Part shown: in pieces, positions 46,701 to 54,168 of the stretch | Position numbering within the stretch: the first letter of the stretch is position 1 | Layout of the letters: the number at the start of each line of letters is the position of its first letter | DNA from: Culex pipiens pallens | Lineage: Eukaryota > Arthropoda > Insecta > Diptera > Culicidae | Assembly (NCBI RefSeq): GCF_016801865.2 | Contig: NC_068938.1 | Location: 79,421,389 to 79,485,388 of the forward strand | Direction of reading: 5' to 3' | DNA: 64,000 nucleotides | Made by a program: the position numbers and the translations under genes | The notes under the pieces: generated by a model | The model's input: only the letters and a program-made list of their open reading frames with translations | Databases searched by the model: none | Told to the model about the DNA's origin: nothing

Positions 46701-49700
46701 ATATTCGCCATTTTTTGATATGTTGTGTAAAATATTACAAGGACTCAGAAAAAAATATTTTCAGACATGGGTTCTTTAGTCCCTAGACCTTGAAATCGGC
46801 AAATGAAATTTTCAAATATTCAGCGAGTTTTTTAGACCTCAACAAATTTTTCCATAAAAGCTCAACTAATAACCTTTCTTTTGAATTGTGGCGCTCCAAA
46901 ATTGGTTCAACCGTTCCGGAGATATGATTTTTTGAAAAATGTGGCTTTTGCGAAAATCGACGAAAAACGCAATTTTATGGACCAGCCTATTTCGGATAGG
47001 ACCACCCTAATCGCCAAACAAAAAAATACGGGTCCAATTATTTAGGCCAAAGAACCCCCACTCCAAACTTGAGCCAAATCGATGGACTTTTGATTTGGAG
47101 ACTTCCTGTTTGACGTGGAATGGCTGTATAGTGACTTTGGAACCAAAACTAGTGTTCCTAATGGAATGTTTTTACTAAATCCGCGTCCGGACTTACTCCA
47201 AATGTTAACCGTTTTGAGCCATGCCTTTTTCAAATATTGATACATATTCACAAAATTTATTTACGTTTGGAAGGCTATCTATCACTTTACAGTTAACTAC
47301 CTCAATTTTCCATATTCCTTCAGGCTATGTTCCCACCTTTTACGAAAAATACCAACATTGTTATGTGTTGTGAGTTTAAACAGGTACGATTATTTTTTAA
47401 ATGTTAACCCATACAACATTTGTATGCAAGTCGCAAGTTGAGAGGAGAAAATAGTGGTTGAATAAATCGGATAGCTGTCAAATTTGTATGATTCTATATT
47501 GATGAATCAATAATGAAAAAAAAAACCTAAAAACAACAGCCATAATGCAAAAAAAAACTATGATATTAATCAAGTCTGCATGAAAAAAAATCCCTAAATT
47601 TAAAATTTTACTCTTCGATTTGTAATTTTTTCAAAAAAAAGGGCAAATAAAGGAGCCAATACACTACCGCAAACAAACAAACAAACTCGCACTTTTTCGT
47701 GTTTGACAGTTTGCCAAACTCGTAAACAAGGCAAAATGTATGCAAGCTGAATTGGGTCCTAAAATGAAGCTTAGATTGCTGATATTATTGTTTACAGCGA
47801 TAAAGCTTATTTTTCTGAGTACAATGAACCTTTGTACGACCACAAAGAGTTTAAAATGGATTTTTAAAATCAATTTTGAAAAATTAACCTCGCGGTCCTT
47901 CTTGACAGAAAAGTTCCTACTTGACAGCTAGTTCCAAGGGGACCATAGTTGATCCATCGAAAACATGTTGTCTAGTCAAAAAAAAAATGTTGCATTAAAA
48001 TGAAAAAAAGTGATCAGAAATTGTTTGTAATCGTGTTATTTACCGTTGTACATAAAAATTGACATAGGGCTTTAGTACCCAATTATCTGTAAACAAAAGA
48101 AGGCAAACAAACAAAGCCGGCAAAATTTCAAAAAGTACGAGTTTGTTTGTTTGTTTGGTTGTTTGCCGTAGTGTAATGGCTCCTTAACCTAAAACCTTAT
48201 AAACTTGCCGAAATCAGCTGGAAACCGAATTGCAGTAGAAAACAAAAACAAAGGCCCCCCACATTTCCCACGTCATGTCTTTCAACATCAATCCCTCCCC
48301 TACTAACCCCAAGTAGGCCGCGGGTAATCGGCTCCCCTCCCACTAACATTTACACACAAGATCCTCTGTAATTACTCTCAGCTTCAAGAAAAATGAAATT
48401 ACAAAAGCCAACTCGGTCCTAACCAGGTTGCAGTACTAAAAAGGAACCAATAAAAATAATTTTATGAAAAAGACGTGACTTAATCCACCTTTAGGTGGTT
48501 GGCACCTTCCTCTCATTTATAGAGTGATTACAATCCACTAAAGTGTCGACATGGTTTATGGATCTCCCCTAACGTGATCGCAGCACCTAAGAGGTCCTAA
48601 TAAAAACGAGTAAAAAAAAACAGACTTCCTACAGACTTTTTGTCAAGATTATACAGACACCGCCTTTCAGGAAAATGGCATCCCTCTACAAGGCTTTTTT
48701 CGTGGCGATCAGACGGGACCATTTGAGGTTATGTAAATTCAGACCATTTTTTAAACTGCTTATAACTTTAGATAGGTAAGTCAGATCTTAAAAATTCTTA
48801 ATCGACAAGAAAAGTCTTCTCATATGCTTTCTAAAAATATGTAACATGTGAGGGTTTCATGAAAAAACCACCCTTTTTACCGTAATTTAAATTTAATATG
48901 AAACAGTTTTTTTTAACATAACTTTTTAAGTACATAATAAAACTGCATGATTTTAAATAGCAACTTAGGGGACGTTAAGACGGATCGATTAAAACCATTC
49001 CGGCCAAAATCGGTTGAGCCTGTGACGAGATATTCCAGTGGCTTTGATTTGGTACACATGTCTACATACAGCCAAACACACAGACATTTGCTCAGCTGGT
49101 GATTCTGAGTCGATATGTACAAATGAAGGTAGGTCTAGGAGGTCTAACTAAAAAGTTCGTTTTTCGAGTGATTTTATAGCCTTTCCTCAGTAAAGTGAGG
49201 AAGGCAAAAACGTTACTAAATCCACCTTTAGGAGGTTGGTGCCTTCCTCTCATGTATAGAGTGATTCCAACCCCCCTAAGTGTCTACATGGTTTATGGAT
49301 TGCCCCTAACGCGATCGCAGCACCAAATAGGTCCTAACAAAAATAAGTGATGAGTAAAAAATAAACAGACTACCTACAGACTTTTTGTCAAAATTGTACA
49401 TACACCGCCGTGGGGAAATAAATTGAGGTTATGTTATTTCAGAGCATTTTATAAACTGCTCGTAATTTTTGATAGGTAAGTCAGATCTTGAAAATTCTTA
49501 ATCCACAAGAAAGGTAATTTCAGAACCTTTCTAAAAATATATGATATGGCAGGTTTCCATGCAAAAACCACCCTTTTTTGCAAATTGTGAAATTTATATG
49601 CAGCAGTTTTTTAAGCATAATTTATGATGTGCTTTACCAAATCGCATGAATTTCAATAGGGACTTATGGGACCCCAAGACGAATCGAATGAGGCCGATAT

Positions 49701-52267
49701 TCCAGTGACATTGATTCGGTACACATGTCTACATACAGCCAAACACACAGACATTTGCTCAGCTGGTGATTCTGAGTCGATATGTACAAATGAAGGTAGG
49801 TCTAGGAGGTCTAACTAAAAAGTTAATTTTTCGAGTGATTTTATAGCCTTTCCTCAGTAAGGTGAGGAAGGCAAAAAATCTTTTAATTATTTTTTTAAAT
49901 AGGGGCAGGGGGGCAGAATGACCCATGGGGGCAGAATGGGCCACCCTTGGTTTTGGGCTTTAGAATGGATTTAAACCAAAAGTAAGGCAAGGGTCTTATG
50001 AAGGACGTCAAATAACACCACCACACCGAAAACCACGTTTGAATTCATTGTATTTTTCGAATTATGAGCAAAAATGTAAATTTATTGACAAAACCACGCA
50101 AATGTTGTTTATTTCGAGGTTCTTAAATAAGCTTTCTCGAAAGTTAGATTGTTTGAAAAAGTTTGTTCAATGTTTATAATGTTACCAGGAGCTATTACAA
50201 AGCTAATCAAACAACAACGGTGCCTCAAGTCAATTTAGAGGCTTGGTGGTGGAAGTGTTACATAAAAATCCATTTGGGGGCAGAATGGACCACCCTTTTC
50301 CTGCCTTATAAAAACAATCAAAAGTTATGAAATTTTGGTTAAATGGATTATGTCGCTCCTGGTAGGTTCACAAATCACGTTTAATCCGATATTGGTTGAT
50401 TTTATAGTTGTTTTGATGCTTATTTGTAAAAATTATGTCTTATTTCAACATATTAAAACTATTTTCAATTTTTTTTTGTTTTGGTAAGTGACTATTTTCA
50501 TAAAAGTGGTCTAACTTCATGGAAACTATGTTAGAAAGGTCCCTTAAGTAATTTATTATCACCCTTCAACGTTTTATTAGTCAAATTGGCTTATTTTCTA
50601 AGGTGGCCCATTCTGCCCCGCAGGGTGGCCCATTCTGCCCCGCACTCAGGAAAAGAAGCCGATTTTTTTTTGTTAAAGTGGTTCAAAAATAGTTTTGAGC
50701 TAAAAAATTTCATCAACCAAGTATACAACATTGAAGGGAACATCCCAAAGCATAAGCCTACTACACTGAATTCATAAATTTGTATGTTTTTCTATGGTTT
50801 TTGGCGCATTTTACTTAGGCGGGCCATTCTGCCCCCCTGCCCCTACTTCCAGAATCACGTTTTTTACACCTTTACTGTTGCAAAAGAGTGATAGAAAATC
50901 TATCAATAGATTATCTCTGCACCAAAAATATCCGAGAGTATAGCGGCCGTCACTATAGCTTGTGAGATCTCTTCTTGTGTCTCGTGATTCCCAGCGATGA
51001 CATTCTCTCTCTATCACTCCTTCCCTTTTCCTCGACTATGCGCTCTCACCGCTGAGTCTCTCAATCTCTCCGAAAATTGCAATGAGAGAACGCGAGATGG
51101 CGATTAGGAGCCGACCACGCATGACGCCCCTTCAAACTGCGTTTGCAAAATTGGTTTTGTGGCGGCTTTTGTGGTTAAACGCTGTTGCGGTAGGATTATC
51201 GTGGAAGCGAGAATGAGAGAGAAAAGGAAAATGTTAATCGCGAGTGGGCAAACACGAAAACGTGTTCGGCTATGTTCGGCGCTGAGAGTTTTAATGAAAA
51301 GAGAAGAGCAGTTGTATTTGGGGCATGAATATTCAGGCGAGATAATTGTAGTTGCTGAGAGCTGATATTTTGATATTTTAACAACCCTGGACCTTTAGTA
51401 TTAGATAATTCAAGAATCATTTCGATAAATAGCTTTATTTGGATGAGAAAAAATGTTGAAAGCTGAGTCAAAAAAAAAATGATCTGAAAACCCTGCCATT
51501 CAACATTTTTGGATAAAAATACCATACAAATTTGAGGAAGACCTCTACAACAAAATGCTGATATCGCTTTTTTAATCTAGATTACTTTTTCAAAACAACC
51601 AATGCGCCATGGGTTCCTATGTACATAGGACCTTTTGTAATATAAGCGAGTAATAACAACTTAGCTATCCTGTTAAAATAAATTTAAAAATTGATATTTT
51701 TAAGGAAAATTTATGTAAATATTAAAATTTAACTGCTGAACTGTAAACGAAAAAATATCTACTAGAATAATCAAACGAACTAAAACATGTCTAATCCTCG
51801 ACAAATCTCCAGCGCTGAATCCGATTGGAGAAGCGCATTCACACATTTTACATAATCACGAGACTGACATTGCAAAGACAGTAAAAATCCAGCACCGTCA
51901 CCTTAATACGCCATCGAGTGTAAAATTTATCGAATTAAGGCAGTTAACAAATGCCAGCCCAACAACGATCGCACGAAATGTGATGACGAATCTGGTCGAG
52001 AATTCCTCAACTTTCGTGTTGAGTTTGCTTCTTATCAGCAGCAAGCAGAAAGAAAAAAAAAACATAATTTCCTCCCCCATCATCCTCTTCGTGCCGTCCA
52101 ACTCACCAAATCTGACCGAGAATCATCGGCGGCAGCTGACTCTGCAGGAAGAATCCCTTGGCCTGGCCCCCGGTCACGACCCCGTTGACCGGCTGCAGAC
52201 TCTTGAACTGCTCGTCGTACTTGGCCCGCTCGCGGGTCGTTATCACGAATGGATCCGCGGCCTGCAT
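22527..52267 (-). CDS. Dap160: Intersectin (Dap160), endocytic scaffold, 13 coding exons
   Basis: Exons on the minus strand: 52107-52267, 45565-46251, 45071-45492, ~38949-39045, ~38103-38287, ~37650-38042, 37415-37588, 37118-37354, 31936-32204, 31606-31855, 31078-31467, 22799-22928, 22527-22738. All junction phases agree. Using the undamaged coiled-coil exons of version 1 for length, the protein would be 1196 residues, close to the insect family size. Domain order: EH1 (about 9-110), Pro/Ala linker, EH2 (about 283-400), coiled coil (about 424-700), SH3-A (from about 754), SH3-B, SH3-C, SH3-D, and a short Lys-rich end. No DH/PH/C2 module. Intersectin links NPF-containing adaptors (EH) to dynamin, synaptojanin and WASP (SH3) at clathrin-coated pits and synapses. 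As assembled, exons 4-6 are damaged. Confidence 0.9.
22799..22928 (-). CDS. Dap160: Intersectin exon 12: end of SH3-C and linker
   Basis: A 130-bp exon encoding AKGRRRQIGWFPATYVKILQ, which closes SH3-C, then GGRNSGRNTPVSASKVEISETVL and one base of Asp. Acceptor TACTCCCCAG, donor CTTG|GTAAGA. The preceding intron to exon 11 is about 8.1 kb and full of repeats. Confidence 0.92.
23517..23738. mobile_element. Small MITE (TACACACAGAAAAAAAATCA)
   Basis: About 220 bp starting TACACACAGAAAAAAAATCA and ending TTTTATACTGTGTA, an imperfect inverted pair. The interior repeats GTAATATTAC/GTAATTTTAC motifs. Confidence 0.45.
23836..24217. mobile_element. Tc1-mariner/pogo-type MITE with TA duplication
   Basis: 382 bp flanked by TA (23834-23835 and 24218-24219). 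The ends CAGTCCAGACTCGATTATTC and inverse GAATAATCGAGTCTGGACTG are the CAGT..GACTCG..TTATCCGA type found in pogo/Tigger-like elements. No transposase frame. The family assignment is from the terminal sequence and the TA target. Confidence 0.75.
25034..26285 (-). mobile_element. Second copy of the retroelement seen at 1018-2415
   Basis: Flanked by a 21-bp duplication (25013-25033 and 26286-26306, core ATCGTGTTTTTGATTATGTT). It begins with GCAATTC tandem units and ends CCTTGGCCTGC, like the other copy, with which it is collinear apart from small indels and the nested 199-bp MITE. No intact ORF. The target duplication is perfect by eye. Confidence 0.6.
26307..27285. repeat. Diverged AT-rich repeat (GTACGTAAATATT / GGACCATTAGTTGCTGAGA motifs)
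   Basis: Contains mirrored GGTACGTAAATATT (about 26320) and AATATTTACGTACC (about 26755). Motifs such as CAACTTTGCCGAAGAC and ATTAGTTGCTGAGATATCGACAT are shared with 30780-30860 and 61350-61400. Probably remnants of a foldback-type family whose ends resemble AGAGCAACTCTCTACAAAAT. No gene seen. Confidence 0.4.
27286..27804. mobile_element. MITE with CGTCGTCGTGCTATCTTGTCG ends
   Basis: About 519 bp. The left end CGACGTCGTCGTGCTATCTTG is mirrored by ...AAGTTAGCACGATGGCGACG. Good copies are at 41317-41833 and, split by the LTR element, 53640-53806/58621-58988. A degraded internal fragment is near 52970-53130. Non-coding. Confidence 0.65.
27987..29468. repeat. Tandem array, exactly 164-bp period, 9 units
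   Basis: The landmark GGCCATATCTCGAGACAGG recurs at 28027, 28191, 28355, 28519, 28683, 28847, 29011, 29175 and 29339. Every spacing is 164 bp, with substitutions but no length changes. Each unit contains GTTGCCAGATCTTCAAT, TTGGAAAGGTCTTTTGATAA and ACATAGTTTACATACATTTA. Confidence 0.95.
29633..29712. repeat. (CACACACATA)n-type microsatellite
   Basis: Repeats of CACACACATA-like units immediately after the body of the 164-bp array element. Confidence 0.9.
29839..31053. other. Intron sequence with diverged repeat remnants
   Basis: 30160-30310 is relatively GC-rich and unique in the window (no convincing frame). 30590-31000 resembles the AT-rich foldback family (CTACAACTTTGCCGAAGACA; GTACGTACCATTTTTGTATG; ATCGGCCGATTTTGTAGAGA near the right end). 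No gene supported. Confidence 0.4.
31078..31467 (-). CDS. Dap160: Intersectin exon 11: Gln/Thr-rich linker and most of SH3-C
   Basis: A 130-codon phase-0 exon. It encodes EAINGNQQISSYDQQQPTT, a polar linker, then the insect-conserved EVSQINTQ block and SH3-C from EVAQVIAPYEATSSEQLSLT to LIMIRKKTDSGWWEGELQ. Acceptor ACTCTTTCCAG, donor CTGCAG|GTAAGG. The tail of SH3-C is in exon 12. Confidence 0.93.
31606..31855 (-). CDS. Dap160: Intersectin exon 10: SH3-B
   Basis: A 250-bp exon starting with one base that completes Glu, then GLSRKEMIESGSNVNNNLVA and the full SH3-B: DVEYYVACYAYQSAEIGDLV, VTKKEGDWWTGNIGNRTGIF, PSNYVQKQES. Acceptor TTCATTGCAG, donor ATCT|GTAAGT. The following 138-bp intron is open in the same frame, so its retention would add 46 residues without a stop. 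Confidence 0.92.
31936..32204 (-). CDS. Dap160: Intersectin exon 9: second half of SH3-A and Ala/Thr/Pro linker
   Basis: A 269-bp exon beginning VPLEQNAEPGWLAGEINGHT and GWFPETYVEKV, which completes SH3-A started in exon 8. A low-complexity linker follows (runs of Thr and Ala, PAPEPET..SQEPVASADDYTTAPSEVE). Acceptor CCTCCCACAG, donor GTAGA|GTAAGT. This exon is too short and split to appear as one open frame. It is placed by splice sites and homology to the insect family. Confidence 0.9.
32205..34261. repeat. AT-rich intron with degenerate short repeats
   Basis: Same low-complexity composition as 1-993 ('aaaattccaaaaattctaaa' drift). 33250-34261 is alignable with 1-993 including the end (TTCTATCACCCTTA..TTCTTTAGT). 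No gene, and no inverted repeats stand out. Confidence 0.8.
34262..34750. mobile_element. GC-rich MITE-like insertion present only in version 2
   Basis: A relatively GC-rich block (CACGCCGTACACGCCGTACA, GTGTAAACACGGGGTGCACA, ...GCGTGCACACGCGGTGC) inserted at the point where version 1 has its retroelement. It has many short mirrored CACGC/GCGTG and GTACA/TGTAC motifs. Ends not securely defined. Confidence 0.35.
34872..34983. repeat. Perfect 48-bp inverted repeat, 16-base GC-rich loop
   Basis: 34872-34919 and 34936-34983 are exact reverse complements. The arm contains ATACCCAAAGTACGCGCCAG and GTGGCCGTGTGCAC, and the loop is TTCGGCCGCGGCCTCG. Either the heart of a foldback element or a snap-back artefact. 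Confidence 0.9.
35262..35315. repeat. Short hairpin (21-bp arms)
   Basis: GTGTAAACAAACAATCCATC(C) and its exact inverse are separated by about 11 bases (ACGAACGAGCA). Confidence 0.85.
35358..36808. mobile_element. Nested element with TTAGAGCGTCCAATTTCCC ends
   Basis: The ends TTAGAGCGTCCAATTTCCCG and inverse ...GGGAAATTGGACGCTCTAA are perfect inverted repeats, with subterminal CCCGGGAAATT arrays. 35780-36060 in the middle is strikingly GC-richer than the rest, contains no clear ORF, and may be captured sequence. Confidence 0.6.
37118..37354 (-). CDS. Dap160: Intersectin exon 8 (version 2): first half of SH3-A
   Basis: Same 79 codons as 3038-3274 (linker with SAWDTSNSW, then FVKYRAIYEFSARNADEITF). 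One silent change was noted near the 3' end. Donor ATG|GTGAGT. Continues into exon 9 at 31936-32204, 4.9 kb away. Confidence 0.9.
37415..37588 (-). CDS. Dap160: Intersectin exon 7 (version 2): coiled coil
   Basis: Identical protein to 3335-3508, including the GC splice donor (CAG|GCAAGT). It is undamaged, although the adjoining exon 6 is heavily disturbed. Confidence 0.9.
37650..38042 (-). pseudogene. Dap160: Intersectin exon 6 (version 2), broken by many small indels
   Basis: Aligns end to end with 3570-3954 but with repeated one- to three-base insertions and deletions (for example an extra C before the acceptor, an altered stretch near 37670-37730, and a GTC to CGTTG change near 37830). 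The frame changes several times. Splice sites are still recognisable. The errors are spread evenly and include many homopolymer-adjacent indels, while exons 7 and 8 next door are clean. This suggests low-quality consensus rather than evolutionary decay. Confidence 0.7.
38103..38287 (-). pseudogene. Dap160: Intersectin exon 5 (version 2), broken by small indels
   Basis: Counterpart of 4015-4190, about nine bases longer, with several frame changes. Fragments such as EEQEKIPQGQNW and ELSKIARRTRKRELREE show the coiled coil in shifting frames. The donor (AA|GTAAGC) and acceptor region (GTGCAACAG) remain. Confidence 0.7.
38344..38945. repeat. About 600 bp of nearly pure A/T
   Basis: Only A and T apart from about three C residues. 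It replaces a 59-bp intron in version 1 (4191-4249) and ends inside the splice donor of exon 4. It has no defined repeat unit. Consistent with erroneous consensus or a collapsed AT microsatellite. Confidence 0.9.
38949..39045 (-). CDS. Dap160: Intersectin exon 4 (version 2), donor lost
   Basis: Encodes the same SFEDKRKENYDKGQAELDRR block as 4250-4347 with the acceptor CCCACACAG intact. The GTAAGA donor is replaced by sequence running into the A/T block (AACAAGCGTTATT), so normal splicing to exon 5 is not possible as assembled. Confidence 0.8.
41317..41833. mobile_element. MITE (CGTCGTCGTGCTATCTTGTC family) nested in the FB element
   Basis: Reverse-oriented near-copy of 27286-27804, including TTTTGACCTTCACAGATCCC and GCTAGACTACCGTA. 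Confidence 0.65.
42345..42728 (-). mobile_element. tRNA-derived SINE
   Basis: On the minus strand, GGCTTGGTAGAGTCGCTGGT (42530-42511) resembles a pol III A box. GTTCAAATCCC (42477-42468) is a B box of the GWTCRANNC type about 35 bases further on, at the spacing of a tRNA. The rest is unrelated flanking sequence. The ends are approximate and no clear duplication was found because it sits in repeated sequence. Confidence 0.6.
44188..44421. mobile_element. hAT-like MITE with 8-bp TSD, present only in version 2
   Basis: 234 bp with inverted ends CAAGGGGTTGGAAACTCT / AGAGTTTCCAGCCCCTTG, flanked by GTTAAAAT and GTTGAAAT (7 of 8 match). The empty site is in version 1 (GTTGAAAT at about 8288-8295). 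The interior is rich in AGTATACTTA repeats. Confidence 0.7.
44437..44573. mobile_element. Short hairpin MITE, version 2 copy of 8305-8440
   Basis: Same element and position relative to exon 3 as in version 1, with small differences. Confidence 0.6.
45071..45492 (-). CDS. Dap160: Intersectin exon 3 (version 2): second EH domain
   Basis: Same splice sites and almost the same protein as 8935-9356. DNA differences in the linker end (for example GGTAAACC against GGCAACCC) are synonymous. Contains the EH2 loop DMDSDGRLGCEE and the RHGSVVGSRHGSVSSQGG linker. Confidence 0.92.
45565..46251 (-). CDS. Dap160: Intersectin exon 2 (version 2): end of EH1 and Pro/Ala linker
   Basis: 687 bp as in version 1, completing the EH1 Trp and EF-hand loop DTDSDGKMTLGE, then the Pro-rich linker and SISERAPSIES. 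It joins exon 1 (52107-52267) across a 5.86-kb intron. Confidence 0.92.
46356..47121. mobile_element. Foldback MITE, version 2 copy of 10342-11116
   Basis: Same palindromic element and position as in version 1, with a few internal deletions near the left end. Confidence 0.65.
47650..48185. mobile_element. Small hairpin MITE (copy of 11646-11846) interrupted by a second MITE
   Basis: The ends AAGGAGCCAATACACTACCG and CGTAGTGTAATGGCTCCTT match version 1. A 327-bp insertion (47754-48080) separates the halves. Confidence 0.6.
47754..48080. mobile_element. 327-bp MITE, AATT duplication, version 2 only
   Basis: The ends GGGTCCTAAA and inverse TTTAGTACCC are flanked by AATT (47750-47753, 48081-48084). 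The empty site with a single AATT is in version 1 (GCTGAATTATCTG, about 11747-11759). No coding. Confidence 0.75.
48480..49208. mobile_element. 'CCTTCCTC...GAGGAAGGC' element, version 2 copy A
   Basis: Counterpart of 12143-12874, with the better preserved left end TTAATCCACCTTTAGGTGGT. Confidence 0.6.
49213..49872. mobile_element. 'CCTTCCTC...GAGGAAGGC' element, version 2 copy B (uninterrupted)
   Basis: Counterpart of 12878-14974 without the gag-only insertion. The single target CCTTTCTAAAAATAT is at 49526-49540. Confidence 0.65.
49900..50844. mobile_element. MITE with TAGGGGCAGGGGGGCAGAATG ends (version 2)
   Basis: Counterpart of 14997-16370 without the nested insertion and with shorter C runs. 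Confidence 0.65.
50880..51370. other. Intron 1 segment rich in GAGAG/CTCTC
   Basis: A non-repetitive, GC-richer island with several CTCTC/GAGAG tracts (for example TTCTCTCTCTATCACTC and GAATGAGAGAGAAAAGG). It could be an enhancer or alternative promoter, but nothing in the sequence proves it. 51371-52100 shows no further features. Confidence 0.3.
52107..52267 (-). CDS. Dap160: Intersectin exon 1: start codon and first half of EH1
   Basis: A 161-bp coding part from ATG at 52267-52265. It encodes MQAADPFVITTRERAKYDEQ, then FKSLQPVNGVVTGGQAKGFF and LQSQLPPMILGQI, plus two bases of the Trp completed in exon 2. The donor ATTTG|GTGAGT is strong. The sequence is the canonical N-terminus of insect intersectin, which fixes this start. 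It is missed by simple ORF calling because it is short. Confidence 0.93.
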
Positions 52268-52870
52268 TCTGCTGCTGGCAATCGATCGAAGAAGTGGTCC
52301 GGAAGTGGTGGTGCTGCTGCTGGTGGTTGATGCAAAGTGGGTGTTTTTCTTCTTCGGTGGTTCCTTGTGCTCGGAACGAAGCTGTCCTCTTCAGCGGAGG
52401 TTATCCAAAGCTTTACGGTAGATTCTCCACGGGTTACGACGAATTTGCACTCGTTTTCACGCAGTATTACTGGCACTGGCCCTCCTGGTTCTAGCAGGAG
52501 TAAAATTATCGATTATTTTTCCAGGCCAAGGAGGTGGAACTTTTCCTTCACTTTTATCATCCGATTTTTTCCAAAGACCTTTGCGAAATTCCGTCACATC
52601 GTCGGTCGCGGAACCGAGTCACACGCACAAAAGCACTGCCCCCGGCTGGTAGATTCCCGGATCGTCGGATTGAAGGGTTTGCACAGATTCTGGACAAGTT
52701 TATTCCACCGAAAAGACGACCGAGACACTTTCTTCGACGAAGCACAAACTTTTTTCTTGTAATCTGCTCCTCTACTACTAAAATACTACTCACGCTCTCT
52801 CTCGCACTCTCTCTTTTGTGAACTGCCAAACGGAAAATTAAATGAGAGAGAACTGTCACTTTTTCATGAA
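52268..52870 (-). promoter_or_regulatory. Dap160: Probable 5' UTR and promoter region of intersectin
   Basis: Upstream of the start codon the sequence becomes mixed in composition and contains paired GAGA-type tracts at 52790-52850 (CTCTCTCTCGCACTCTCTC and GAGAGAGAACTG). These are typical GAGA-factor sites near fly and mosquito promoters. No TATA box or clear initiator was identified, so the start of transcription is not defined. Confidence 0.35.
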
Positions 52871-53806
52871 TGAATCGATACTGGCGTTGGGGCGGAGCTG
52901 ACGCGTTGCTGAATGGAGCGAAGCGGGCAGTTGGGTGAAGTTGACGTGGGACTATGATTGATTAAAAACATTGTCCCGAAGTTTGGTTGAATTTGGTTGC
53001 CGGAGTCCTGAGTTTCAATTAAAAAATGTGTACAGAGGTCGGGTATTTACATGTGACAAAACGTCTTCTGACAATATCCTCTTTGGCCAGTTGTCATACA
53101 TGCACAAGACAAGATGAGACAAGATTTCAAGTTCAAAGCTAAGTACGAAGTTCGAAATGAACCCCCTCCAAAAATAAGTTGACAGTTTGCTTTTAACGAG
53201 TGTGACGGTGCGTGCGCTTGAGATTCTTGATGAAAAAATTAATGGAATGAAATGTAAAAAAATTAAAAATGTAAAAATTTTAAATTTAAACACTCAGATC
53301 AAAAATTAAAAAAAATCATAAAATTATAACCATAAAAATAAAAAAAATCAAGAAAAAATCGAAAATAAAAAAAAACATTTATTTAATGAAAAAAATGAAG
53401 ATTCTAAAATTCATAAAACGCAAATTAAAAAAGAAACTCAAATAATATCTTAAATTCTTACATTCCTTAATTATTTAATTCTTAAATTCTTCAATTCTTA
53501 AATAACCTTTAGCATTTTTGGAGTTTTATTTTAGTTAGAGACCACAACATTTTTGTGTATTTTTTTTCGATTATCCGGAATAAATAATCAATTGCAAACA
53601 GTATCTAAATTTTTGGAATCCCTAGATTTTTTTTTATTTCGTCGCCGTCGTGCTAAATGGTCGTACGTGCATTAGTTAAGAACGCCATTTTGTGCATCCC
53701 GCAATACCTCACCTTTTGACCTTCACAGATCCCCAAAATTCGATTTCAATCCTGAGATATTCAATAAAAACCTTGACAAAAAACCGGAAAAAAACTTCGT
53801 GCATTC

Positions 53807-54009
53807 TATAAAACTTGTAAACTACTGCAGAGACGGATCGGTTTTGGAAATAAAAAGTCTTCTTGTTCGTATGAGGTTCCAAATGGAAAAAGGGACTCGA
53901 CACACGGTCGTAGCTTTATTTATAGTTTCATTACATTTGTTTGTATTCGTGAGCTCCAATTGCTAAAACGTCAACTGACAATTAAGCCTAAATGTCGAGG
54001 GATATGACA
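53807..54009 (-). repeat. 3' LTR
   Basis: 203 bp, TGTCATATCCC... to ...AAGTTTTATA on the minus strand. Identical to 58418-58620 by eye. It contains AATAAA-like and TATTTATAG-like sequences suited to a polyadenylation or promoter role. Confidence 0.95.
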
Positions 54010-54025
54010 ATTCCTCCCTCTTTTA
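54010..54025 (-). promoter_or_regulatory. Polypurine tract
   Basis: AAAAGAGGGAGGAAT on the minus strand directly abuts the 3' LTR, the position required for plus-strand priming. Confidence 0.85.
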
Positions 54026-54168
54026 ATAGAAGAATATAATAATGACAAAAAAAACTAATTCAGCGAAATGTACAGTTCATTAGATTTTTCAAATCAAGAT
54101 ATAACAACAAGATCAAAAGTTAATGAAATAATTAGAAAGAACAAAAAAATGTTATTAAAATGTATTAA

